A stretch of 64,000 bases of DNA from Pseudopithomyces maydicus (taxonomy: Eukaryota > Ascomycota > Dothideomycetes > Pleosporales > Didymosphaeriaceae): contig JANTUC010000004.1 in assembly GCA_026873275.1 (NCBI GenBank), positions 1,550,001 to 1,614,000 of the forward strand. Direction: 5' to 3'. This document shows, piece after piece, positions 39,001-49,403 of this stretch. The notes beneath the pieces were generated by a model. It had not been told where the DNA came from, did not search any database, and saw only the letters and a program-made list of their open reading frames with translations. The first letter of the stretch is position 1, and every line of letters begins with the position of its first letter. The position numbers and the translations under genes are program-made.

Positions 39001-40030
39001 ATTATAAAGGCCTTAGTAAAGCTATAAGAAGAGTAAATAGATAATCTTTTTATAGTACTATTAATAAATAAAGTATTAATTTATAAGCCTACTAGCTGCC
39101 CGCCTATATAATTAATAATAAAATAAAATTCTATTCTTCTAATAAAGCTAGAAATTCTAATCTAATAAATACTTTTATAGAATTTAGTGCGTAATAAGGA
39201 ATAATTACTAGTTATATAAGCAGCGTAGCTAAATATTTATAATAAAACTATTATAGAATCTAGGGAGCGTACGCGGAGAATACAATTTAAAAAAATATTA
39301 AAATATTTATAAAGAAATCCTCTACTAGGATATTAATATAGGGGATATAATCCTACTATAGAATTTACTTAAAGAGGTAAATATATCTAAAAAATAAAAG
39401 CTTAACCTAAAATAACTAGGGCTATATAGGGTAATTAAAGTATATTAAGATTATAGTCACTATCGCCTTACTAAATTAGATAAAGTAAAGTTTTATATAA
39501 CTACGCTAGAATATAAGCTTAAAATATTTTATTAATTAGAAATAGATAATAACTCTATATTACTTTTAAAACTATAGGATAGCGACTTATATTATAATAA
39601 AAATTTAAAAGATATTTAGGAAATGCAGCTATAAGTAGTAAAAAGTTAATATTTTTAAAATAGAAACTCTAAACTAGTAGTGCCAAAATATTAATTATAC
39701 TACTTTAATATTAGGATCCCCCACATAGATATCTATAGAGATGACTATTTTAAGTATTTAAAAAAGGATAATTTAGGTACCTTATTAAGTAAGAAAGAGT
39801 AGTAAGTAATAATAAATAGTTTAATTAGCGTTTTAAAGTTAGAATTTTAGAAAAAAGAATTAACTTTATAATTTAGAAGTTATAAGAGACCGCGATAAAA
39901 AAGTTTAAAAAGATTATAGGTATATAGGCGTAGAAAAATTCAAGTTTTAGTAATATAGTTAAAATAATAATAGTAAAAATATTTAGTATTTTTATAATTT
40001 AAAATAGTGCTAGAGCGCACTAGTATAGTG
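33000..40030 (+). pseudogene. pol: gag-pol pseudogene of C2 (single ~7-kb frame)
   Basis: Gag-like sequence (FIKEFKKNN from 33223; LPRPTLSNLL near 33515), RT and integrase lie in one frame. RT has FIFNIQKMNKVT near 36998, FLGYDxLELYKN at 37117 and FINNVYIKGVKG at 37297. The last corresponds to the catalytic FxDDxxVKGPK of a Gypsy lineage known from fungi. RNase H has KLEIRAVLQALKKLQYYLY at 37921. Integrase has LAQNPQVNNFIESNYIP at 38950 (consensus AYNPQANGxxERGH), and its C-terminal KLNPKQLGPYRVIK lies near 39400. The tail runs to about 40030. TAA/TAG stops are frequent and the catalytic Asp pair is Asn-Asn, so it is inactive. Confidence 0.85.
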
Positions 40031-40301
40031 CACTAACTAATAAAATAGTATATAGGTAACCTATCTACTATCTTATTAAATAATTTAACTTAATTAACTA
40101 TACTAACCTATACTAGACCTCTTTAGTATTATTAGTCTTTATATACTAATATATAGCGCAACTTAGTAATAGTGTAAACTTATAGGGTAAATATTCTTAA
40201 GTTAACTTAGTAATAGATGGCGTCCTAATTAATAAATAAAAAGATAAGATAATATTTATAATATTAATAGGCAGCCTAATTAAATATAATAAATAAATAA
40301 A
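40031..40301 (+). promoter_or_regulatory. Inter-ORF gap of C2 with palindromes
   Basis: This AT-rich gap separates gag-pol from the putative second ORF in all three C copies. At its left edge is the near-palindrome GCGCACTAGTATAGTGCAC (40015-40033), and ATAGGTAACCTAT follows near 40052. Such symmetrical sites could be protein-binding sites for a second promoter, but that is an inference. Confidence 0.35.
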
Positions 40302-43300
40302 ATGGCCCGCAAACGACCGCAAATAAATATATTACTATAATATATAAGCGCAGCGTAAATATAAGAGTTTTATAAACTAAGATTAAGAGGTTAATAAAAA
40401 TAATAGTTAAGTATAAGCTAATAAAGGAATATTAAATAATAAGTCTAGTAGGGGGACGGTAAATTAGGGAATATATAAAAAGAGGGGTTAAATTAAAAAA
40501 GAGGGTCTATAAAGTAGCGGTTAAAGAATAAGATATTTTATTTATTTATAAATTAGGTAGCTATTAGGTAATAGTAAAGGATAAGTAGGAGTATAAATAG
40601 AGGCTAAAATTAAAAGAATAGTAAATAAAAGAGACCTTTTTACTACCTACTCTACTTTCTTCTACTCTATAAATTTATTAACTATTTTTATTAATACCTT
40701 AATCCTAATTATTTATTTTAAAGTGCTAGTTATTTTTAACACCTATTTAGAATCCTTAAAAAAGATAGTATACTAAGGATAAGTTAAAAGAGATAACCTA
40801 TAGAGTAGAAGACTACTAAATAAGTATTACTTATAAGAAATACCCCTCTTATTATAGTTACTATAGTATTAAGCTAAGACTAGAAGAGCCCTAAGAAGTA
40901 TATTATATAATTAAATAATAGCTAGTAAATAATATTATAAAGATTTAATAATTTAGCTAATTATCGATAATACATTCTACTAAGTAGAAACTTAATTATT
41001 AATAATTACTTATATACCGCTTATCAGCAGTCGCTAGCTATATATTAGAAAACTTATTAAGAAATCTTATATATATATAGTAATAACTTTATAAAATATA
41101 TTACTATTATTATAGCGCTGGGAAGATATATTAAGCAGAATTAAAAAATAATTTAATTTTTTAGGGGACTCTTAATATTAATAAAAATTTATTTATAGGT
41201 CTAGGACGTGCAAACCTTAGAGGAGAAGTATATAAAGGAGATAATTAATATATTTAAAAAAGTAAAAGAGCGTTAGGGCCCTAATTTAATTAATAATATT
41301 ATATAGCTCTACTCCCTATAACTATAAATATAGCGTGACGCTCTAACTAGGCTGTAGTATATTACTTTATAGACTAAGAATTTAATAAGTGTCTATTAGC
41401 TTCTATTTACTTAAATTATATATTAATTAAATAAGAGTTAGATACTAGAATCTAGGGTTAATAAAATATAGTACCTTATTACTATAGATATTTAAAAGGT
41501 TAGGGCTACCTTTATAGTAATTTAGAAAAAGACTAGCGAGGGTAGAATAAATAACTTTAATTAACCTAAAGTTATACTTAACCTCTTAAATTTTTAATAT
41601 ATAAATAAATTACTGTGGGACCTAGAAAAGCTAAAAGAATAATAACCCTTTATAAAAGAGTTTAAGGATAGGTAGCAGCTTCAGTTTTATTTAAAGGACT
41701 TACCTTTACTTATTCTAATTAGTTCCTAAAAAGGAGGGGAGCTTATAAGGATAAATTTAAAATAGACCTCTTCTATTTTTTAAATTAAGAGTTTAGCGAG
41801 CCCTTAAATATTTATTATAATAATTAGCTTAATTTCGCCCTATACTACCTAGATAATAAAATAGACTATAAAATTCTTATAGAATTTATCTATAAGTCTA
41901 GCTAAAAAGTATATATAGAGAACTACCCTCCTTTATAAAGTATTAATATTACCTATAATAGAGGCAGTACTAGGCCGTCTACCTATAATAGGCGCCCTTA
42001 CTTTGCCCGCCCTGTTTAACCTAAAAATAATTAATAATATAACTCTAGTGATAAAGAATATATAACTTTAATTAGTAAATATAGCAGAATTAAATATAAA
42101 TAGACTTTTACAGGATATAGAAAGGCGTAATATACTTAAATAATTTTTATATAGTACTCTAAAACCTCTTCTAGCTGCTATTTACCAGATTAGTATTAAA
42201 TAATATAATAATTAAAAAGGGATAGTATATATAAAGCGTTAAATATTTAATTATATTAAGGGTATTTATACTCTCTTCCTTAATAATATCGCGTAAGATT
42301 AAGAGGATAAATTAATAGTATATAATTATATAGTATAGGAGGGTATTTATTCTTATAAATATAAATAGTTGGATCGGCAGATAATACAACTCTTAAAAAA
42401 ATTTTTAAAGAAATAATTATATAAGAAAATACTAACCTATAATAAGTAGGTAAAGCTACTTAAAATATAATATAATACTTACTGCGCGGGAGTCTCTAAG
42501 AGACTAGAATACCTAAAATATAATATAAAATAAGACTAAGTAATTTATTATAAATATATAAAGATTATAACTAGTTTTATAGGTTTAACCACCTAAGCTA
42601 AGAATTATATTACTATAATATATATCCTATTAGTACTCTAGAGCTAACCTCACTAATAGGGCGATATAAAAATAGGCATTATTACCTATATTCTTTAGTA
42701 ATAGGGGGAGCGCAGATTTTATAAAATAGATAATTTAATATTTTACTAATTTATAATAATAAAGATAATTATTATTATTAATTATCCTATAGTTACTAAG
42801 ATATTAGGGCTTATACTAATAATCTAGCGGTTCTAAAATATAAGAATAATTACCTAAAATATCTTTAGCTAGGTACTCTAGAATAACTAGCTTAAAGAGA
42901 TTCTAGATAAATTATATAATATATATAACTTCTATACTCGCCGGATTGATAGAAAATCGAACTTAAGTTAATACTAAACTATATACTACTCTATTATTTA
43001 GACTATTATATAAACTAATTTAGAATATTATACTCTATATATAATATTATAAAAGTAGTATAAGTTAATTAGCTACCCCTACTATATTAAGTTTATAAAG
43101 CTTAAGGATATAACGTATTTTTATTATATTAATTTAAATATTACGCAAGCGGTGTATAGCAACTTAAGAATAAAAATAATATAAAAATTAGTTTTATAAA
43201 ATAATAAGAATAATAAGAACTGTACTAAGCTATTAGATAGTTTTTATAAGTATTTAATAAAATACTAGTAATAGTGAGACTCTAAGAACCTGTCTAAGTT

Positions 43301-43919
43301 AGGCTATATAAAGATATAAAAAGATAAAGAGGACTTCCTATCTAAATAAAAAACTATTTATCCTAAGTTTAAATAGAAGAAATACCCTATTAAGGCTAAA
43401 ATAGTTTATATCTTAGACTTATACTTTTTTTATAAATTAACTAGCAATGCGATTAAGCAGCGATATATAATATTATTATAATTTATTTATATCTAGAATA
43501 ACGGATATATAATAGAGAATTTAAAAATAGGTATTTATAAGGAAATTGCGCTCGCCTATTAGCATCTAATTATAATTCTATATATACCCTTAAAATACCT
43601 AAATATATTTAAGGGTATTAAATGGCCCTTCTTAGGTAATAGTAGGCTAATTTTTAAGAACGTAGTTATATAGGTATTAATTTATTAGAAGCCGTAAAAT
43701 AGTGCTTAAGTAAAATAGACCCTATATAATCTACTTAAAAGGGAGAATTTTATAAAGGAGAAATAGGAGGAGGTAGTATAAGTTTATTATAATAATATTA
43801 CCGCCTAGGCTATTTAGATATAGAAGACTTATAAAATAGCTAAAAAGAGGGCCTTTAGACTAAAGTCTATTAAATAATATAAGTTATTAGATTAATTATA
43901 CTTCTTTATTTATAAATAA
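40302..43919 (+). pseudogene. Putative second ORF (ORF2) of C2, function unknown
   Basis: An ATG in a well-preserved patch opens with M-A-R-K-R-P-Q, preceded by AAATAAATAAA. If TAA/TAG are tolerated as decayed Gln/Trp codons, the same frame runs to TAA at 43917-43919, about 1,200 codons. Protein-like stretches in that frame include LLWDLEKLKE (41610), YNTYCAGVSKRLEYLKYN (~42475), IKWPFLGNSRLIFKNVV (~43610) and TYKIAKKRAFRLKSIK (~43830). Caution: TGA is almost absent from RIP-mutated DNA, so any frame can look open in this way. I recognise no domain, signal peptide or membrane segment. It lies in the same orientation as pol and is present in C1 and C3. Confidence 0.42.
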
Positions 43920-44167
43920 TATATCGGCTTAGCGGTATTTAAAACTAGTTTTATTTAAAATAATATAATAATAACTTTTATATAATAGTGGGGTACTGCT
44001 GGGGAGGGTTAGAGTGTATAAAAAAGATTATATAAGAGATAGTTATTATACTCTTCTTAAAAAGGCAGGGTTATTAATTAAATTAATATATTTATTATAA
44101 TAAAAGGATCCGAGTTCTGGTCTTTTAATTTTATAATAGGACTATAAGATAATAAGTTTAAAAGAAT

Positions 44168-44504
44168 TATACTATAGGGAGGTAGTCTCCCTATAAATAG
44201 ATAATTTAATTAATTAATTATATAATATTAAATAAGGCTTTAGTTAGTATATCTATTAAAAGAGATCCTTAATAGGAGGATTATCCTACCTTTATACTTT
44301 ATAACTTAAATAAGGACGACGATAAGGCCTTTCTACTAAGTAGTTTTAATTTATTATATATATTATATTAGTTTACTATACCTATATAATAACTCCTCTA
44401 ATTACTACTACTACAGGCGCCCAACATTCCTGGATTTCTCACTCTGCTAGGGACGTCTGTAGGATCCTAATTAAAAATCCTTATACGCACCCAGCACTGC
44501 TTCA
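44168..44504 (+). repeat. 3' LTR of C2
   Basis: 337 bp. This is the best-preserved of the four C LTRs in its distal half (44400-44504), where many CpA and TpG dinucleotides survive. A perfect 9-bp inverted repeat TATAGGGAG/CTCCCTATA with a 5-nt loop spans 44173-44195. Confidence 0.92.
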
Positions 44505-44508
44505 CTAT
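44505..44508. repeat. Target-site duplication of C2, right copy
   Basis: CTAT, pairing with 32058-32061. Confidence 0.65.
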
Positions 44509-44548
44509 AAAAGCTAATTATTAATATTTTATATTAATTAGGTAATAA

Positions 44549-44730
44549 TATATTTAAAATTAAGTATATAGTAAATAGGCGTAAGAATAAGGACGGTTAA
44601 TAAAAGTACTTAATTAAATAAAAAGATTATAATAAAAATAAAAACTTTTAAAAAATAAGAAATATTATTAGCGTTAATATACTATAAGAGTTTTAAAAAA
44701 ATTTAAAATTAAGTCTAGAAGGTCTATAGT
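44549..44730 (+). pseudogene. Chromodomain remnant of element E
   Basis: The fragment FKIKYIVNRRKNKDG, then KYLIK.KDYNKNKNF and LQEF-like sequence matches the chromodomain consensus (EVEKILDSR...G..KYLVKWKGY.....WEP...L....ELL.EF). It resumes in E directly after the C2 insertion and so links the two halves of E. Trp codons appear as TAA/TAG. Confidence 0.82.
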
Positions 44731-47230
44731 CTCTATAATATATATAAAGAGAGGTTATAAACGACCTCTTAAAAAGGGGGATAAGAATAGTAATTTAAAT
44801 ATAAATTATACTAATTTAATATAAAATAGCAGTAAAGCGAACGAATAAAAGGGTATAAAAAATTTATAAACCCTTTTATTCTTAGAAACTCTTATATATC
44901 TCTTATAAAAAAATTTAATAATAGGATAGCTTAAAGGGCAGAGTATTTTAATAGGTATAAACTTATAAAAATTAATTATTTTTAAAAAGATAAGTTATAT
45001 CTCTTATATATTAAGAATTATAAAAGAATTATATTATATATATAAGAGTTAGTAAAGGAGAAATTAGTTTATATTAATAAAAAAGCTATTATCTAGAGTA
45101 AATAAGGAGAATTCTTTTTTAAACGCTACTTATAAAGGCTATAGTAGTTATATTAACCTACTAAGCCTTATAATTACTATTTTAGGTGTTTATAGGAGTT
45201 AAAAAGACACTAAATATACTAAAGAGTATTAGGGGATACTACTAAGTACTAAAAAGAAACTAACTTAAAGCTAAATATAATTATTAGGGAATAATTCCTT
45301 TTATTACTTTTTATTATTTAAAGTAGAGTAGATTCCCTTTTTAGTATACTTATAGGTACTATAATAAGCATTAAACCGCGCAACCTTATTATTTTTAGAA
45401 CTCTATTAGGAATTATTAATAAAAGTAAATATTTAAAAAATTTTAATAACTAAAGGATCTTTCTTTCTTTTAATTAAGTAGTTAGAAATCTTTAGACTAA
45501 ATTTTTTAATTTTAGTAATTATAATAACTGCTTAAGTAGTAGTAAAATCTATAATAGTCTTTTTAGCCTTTAAGTATTTCTATTTAAGCTTATAATTAAT
45601 TAAAATAACTGCCCTAAATTAATTAGCTAACTATTAGTATAATTAATATTAAATTATATTAAATAAAGCTAAATAAAGGATATTTATTAAAATTAAGCCC
45701 TTAAAGGGGCTAATAATATTATTATTATCCTTTTTATATTTAATAGCCTTACGCTTATAAGTAAAGGCCTTATTTAAGCGACTATATCCCTAAAAAAGAT
45801 TTTTAAATTTAGAGGTATATTTATTAAAATTAAAAGCGCTATTATAAGTATAGTAAAAATTAAAATACTTCTAATTAGTCTTAGGAAGCTGTTTAGTGCT
45901 AAAATATATTAAAAGGGGTTAGTTTAAATACTTATAAAGAAAATTCTACTATAATTTAGCTAGTAAGGTATATAATTATATTTATATTTTTATAATACTT
46001 CCGCTTTTAATTCTTCTTTATAAAACCCTTATTTAGGTCTAAAGGGTAGGTTAGAGTAATTTTATAATAGACTTAATTATCCTTCAGGGATAATTTAGGC
46101 TTAATAAATTATAAGTCCTTAATTCACTTCTTATATATAGCTATATTTTTATTAAATATTAATAAGTAAATCTTATAATTATAGCAGGCCTTCTTAAGTG
46201 CTTTCTCTATATTAGTTATTAAAATAAAATTAATATAGTTCTCTAGTATTATAAGTTAGGTTTATAGCTTATACGGGATCTATAAGGTACTATTAGTATT
46301 ATATTAAATCTAAAAGTACTAGATAGCGCTAAATACTGCTATTATAAATAAAAAAGGGGACTTATTATAAAATAAAACTTATTAGCTTTTAAATAATATA
46401 AGCACTGTCTAAATTTTTAACTTTTATACTTAATTAAATATATCCTACTTATTATTATTAGTATTAAAAATATATGTATCTCCCTTATTCTTTACTTTTA
46501 ATTAATAGTAGCGTAAAAGGCAAGTTATATAAGAAAAAATAATTTAAGCCCTATATTTCTTAGTTAATTAAATATAATAAGTATTTAAAGTAGTAAGCTT
46601 AAAAGGTATAATATTAATTATTATTCATTAGTGCTAAAAGGTGCTAGATAGGTTTAAGTATTATTAAAAAAGGGTAGAAGTCTAAAGAATAAATAAAAAG
46701 TCTAAAAGATATAACTAATATCTAAAAAAGAGTCTATTAATTAAAGAAAACCTTATTAAATATCTATTTAGTATAGTTAGCGCTAAATTTTAAATAAAAA
46801 TATTAAAAAGTATTAGATTTCCTCCTCTTCCTACTAAAAAGAATAAGAATAATAAGTACTCACCTCTAATTTAAGAAGATTTTTAGAATAAAAAGAAAAA
46901 AACTTAAAGGAAGAAAGTAGTATAAATAATAATTAATAATTAATTAGCGCTAAAATTAATTAGCGCTATTTTAAATTAGCCTAATAATTACCTAAAAGAT
47001 AAAATAATAAAAAAATAGAGTAATTTATATAAAATTCTAAAAGAATTTAAAAATTATTAAAAGTATAATTTTAGAAGTGCTTAGACTAGATAAGTCTATT
47101 TAGTATATATTATAAGAGGTAAAAGTACATTCTAGTATATAAGATACCTATATAATATAAAAAGGGAGTTATAATTTATTAAATTATCTCTTTAGACTTT
47201 TTTAATTAATTTAGGACGAGATTAGGCCTT
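44731..47230 (+). other. Unexplained ~2.5-kb 3' region of element E
   Basis: This lies between the chromodomain and the polypurine tract, where chromoviruses usually have only a short untranslated region. Long stretches read as Lys/Leu/Ile/Gln-rich peptide in more than one frame once TAA/TAG are ignored, so reading frame gives no proof of coding. I recognise no domain on either strand and no LTRs or terminal repeats of another element inside. It could be an extra ORF, a captured sequence or another degraded insertion. Confidence 0.5.
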
Positions 47231-47239
47231 AAAGAGGGG
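47231..47239 (+). promoter_or_regulatory. Polypurine tract of element E
   Basis: AAAGAGGGG ends three bases before the 3' LTR, the usual site for plus-strand priming. Confidence 0.65.
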
Positions 47240-47242
47240 TAA

Positions 47243-47459
47243 TATTAAAATACTAATAGTAAAGTACCTCTCCGGCATAACTTAGTATATAATAGTATAA
47301 TTAGGCCCTATTATAAGATAATAGGTAGTTATTAATTATTACTAGCTATAAAGGCTAAAGAGCTAATAGATCTAATTTAATAGTGGTTTATCTCTTCTAT
47401 AATTATATAGTTATTCTTTACTAGTACTTATTCACATTGCTCGTGACCGAAATTTGATA
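47243..47459 (+). repeat. 3' LTR of element E
   Basis: 217 bp, matching 26998-27214 in exact length. The last ~30 bases (CACATTGCTCGTGACCG...) are nearly unmutated, unlike the 5' copy. Confidence 0.9.
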
Positions 47460-47464
47460 AACCT
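47460..47464. repeat. Target-site duplication of element E, right copy
   Basis: AACCT, identical to 26993-26997. D resumes after it with AATTAAAAATAAA, as in B. Confidence 0.88.
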
Positions 47465-47844
47465 AATTAAAAATAAATTAGAATTATATAACGTAATACT
47501 CTAAAAAAGGTATAATAGAACTCTAGAATATAACTAACCTAAAAAGTTTAGAAAAATAAATAACTTTTAAAACTTAAAATATAGAAGGTATTAATTAAAC
47601 TAATAAACTACTAAGGATAGGCTATTATAGGGATATAGAAAGTATTTAAGCTAATAAAAGAACTATATAAGTCTAAAGAATAGGAATACTTATGTATAAA
47701 AGAAATAATATAATATATTATAAATAAATACGCTATCCCTAAACTTAAATAAATAATTATTAAAAAGATAAGTAGCTATTTAGCCTATTATAAAAATAAG
47801 TCTAAGAAATATAAGCCTTATAGTCTCTTATAACTATTATTAGC
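47465..47844 (+). mobile_element. Gypsy element D, continuation after E (integrase zinc-binding region)
   Basis: This aligns with the reverse complement of B from about 1540 down to about 1130, which is pol sequence after RNase H. It ends at the start of F; the five bases before F are TTAGC (47840-47844), the possible target site. The rest of D is beyond F and outside the window. Confidence 0.8.
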
Positions 47845-49030
47845 TGTTAAGGACTCGGCTTTACCTAGTCTTTAGGATAGGTTTAAATAGGGGCCACTCT
47901 TACTTATAAAAGGAAGATATTTTATAATACCTTTTTTCCTCCTTATTAGTAGTATTTTTACCTTTTAATATTTATACTTTTATAAGTCCTTAGAGCTAGT
48001 CTTTTATATAAAATATTATTAATTTTTTAGCCGGCTTTAGTGCCTTAACTTATTATTTAAGAAATAATTAATTTTAGTAACTAGAATAACTCCCCGTCTA
48101 ATATAATATAGAGTATTATTATATAATTAAATAAAATAGAGGTTTATTTTATAAACTTTTAGAAGACCTAGTAGTCTAATTATATTACCTTTATAAAAAT
48201 AGTTTAGATAATCTATAATAACTATAAAGTACTGCGCTATAGTATATATATAACTACTTTTAGATCTAGAATAGCTCTAAATTAATAAATAAATAGCCTA
48301 ATAAAGACATTATCTATATAAATACTTATTTTAGTTATACTTATACTCCCCTAAGGCTAAAAAACTAAAGGGAACTTTAATAAACGCGCTATATTAATAT
48401 ATAATTATAAATTACTACTAATAGGGGCCCCTTTAACAGGGATAAAATAATATTTATAATTTAATAATATTATATAAAGTACTAGCTAGGGTATAATATA
48501 ATATTTATTAAGGGCCTAATAGACTAGTTTTATAGTATATATACCTCTCTTACGCCTATAGTATAACATTAAATTAGCTTATACTATTTTAATAAGAGAT
48601 ATATAGGTAAATATAATTTAAATAAGTTCTTTAAATACTTAATTTTAATATATAAGGATAAGTACGCCTTATAAAGGGCAGTAATAAAATTAAAAGTTTT
48701 AAAATAGAGGAAATATAAGTCCTTTTTAAATTTTTATATATAATTTAAGATCTTGCTAATAGAGGTAAAAGACTTTAAATAGGATTTAACTATTTATTAT
48801 TAATACCTCTAATAAAAGATCTACTAGCCTATTTATAAAATAGTTATAAATTAGGGCGCATTATATAATAACTTTAAAAAAGCTATTATAATTTATTATA
48901 TAATTACAGTAGACTTAGAAATAAATATTCTTAAGTAATAGACCTAAAATATACTAGTCTAAGTAGAAGTATCTTTTATAGTATAATAGAATAAGGATAA
49001 TAATATATATATAATATTAATAGCTACTAT
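47845..49030 (+). mobile_element. LTR element F, 5' part, interrupting D
   Basis: The sequence departs from D at 47845 with TGTTAAGGACTCGGC, a typical LTR 5' end in a little-mutated GC-rich patch. A TATAAAAGG box lies near 47906. The LTR probably ends near 48104 after a CTCCCCGTCTAA stretch. 48105-49030 may be a gag region (LLRLQYNIKLAYTILIRDIQV-like reading near 48541), but it shows no decisive motif. The element is cut at 49030 by C3, so its 3' LTR and superfamily cannot be checked here. No other copy is in the window. Confidence 0.55.
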
Positions 49031-49367
49031 TAAAGCAGTGCTGGGTATGTATAAGAATTTTTAATTAGAATCTTACAGACGTCCCTAGTAGAGCGAGAAA
49101 TCTAGGAATATTAGGCGCCTATAATAGTAGTAATTAAAGGAGTTACTGTATAGGTATAGTAGACTAATATAATATATATAATAAATTAAAACTATTTAAT
49201 AAAAAGGCCTTATTATCATTCTTATTTAAGTTATAAGGTATAAAGGTAAAATAATCCTTTTATTAAGGATCTCTTTTAATAGATATACTAATTAAAGCCT
49301 TATCTAATATTATATAATTAATTAATTAAATTATCTATCTATAGGAAGACTACCTCCCTATAATATA
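49031..49367 (-). repeat. 3' LTR of C3
   Basis: 337 bp, matching the other three C LTRs in length and sequence. Confidence 0.9.
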
Positions 49368-49389
49368 ATTTTTTTAAACTTTTTATCTT

Positions 49390-49403
49390 ATAATCCTATT
49401 ATA
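49390..49403. repeat. 14-bp target duplication of H copy 2, left
   Basis: ATAATCCTATTATA, identical to 50459-50472. C1 has this site once, uninterrupted, near 13250-13265 (one C/T and one A/G difference). This proves the insertion. Confidence 0.88.

Larger units (their letters stand above)
32062..44504 (+). mobile_element. Large Gypsy element C2, complete, nested in E
   Basis: This 12,443-bp element has two direct 337-bp LTRs and a 4-bp CTAT duplication. It interrupts the E pol gene between integrase and chromodomain. Plus-strand order is LTR, leader, gag-pol in one frame (about 33000 to 40030), a ~270-bp gap, about 3.6 kb that may hold a second ORF (40302-43919), a ~250-bp tail, and LTR. 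C1 and C3 are inverted, partial copies of the same structure, so the extra 3' block travelled with the element. The size is about twice that of ordinary Gypsy elements. All frames are RIP-broken. Confidence 0.92.
26998..47459 (+). mobile_element. Gypsy element E, complete chromovirus, interrupted by C2
   Basis: Two 217-bp LTRs (26998-27214 and 47243-47459) and a 5-bp duplication AACCT bound this element, which inserted in D. Excluding C2 it is about 8.0 kb. Plus-strand order is gag with zinc knuckle, protease, RT, RNase H, integrase, [C2], chromodomain, a long unexplained 3' stretch, polypurine tract and LTR. Integrase continues into the chromodomain across the C2 insertion, which supports a single interrupted element. 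Everything is RIP-mutated. The extra 2.4 kb before the 3' LTR makes it longer than a typical chromovirus. Confidence 0.9.

Noticed and set aside
40302..43919. Tyrosine-recombinase (DUF3435 or FluG-like) identity for ORF2 of family C
   Set aside because: I looked for the R...HxxR...Y pattern and the YALRRG / LGHS-type motifs and could not place them in order. The protein is left unassigned.
44731..47230. A clear second ORF in element E from its long stop-tolerant frame
   Set aside because: Because TGA is nearly absent in RIP-mutated DNA, several frames read as long peptides once TAA/TAG are ignored. Frame openness is not evidence here, so it is kept only as an unexplained stretch.
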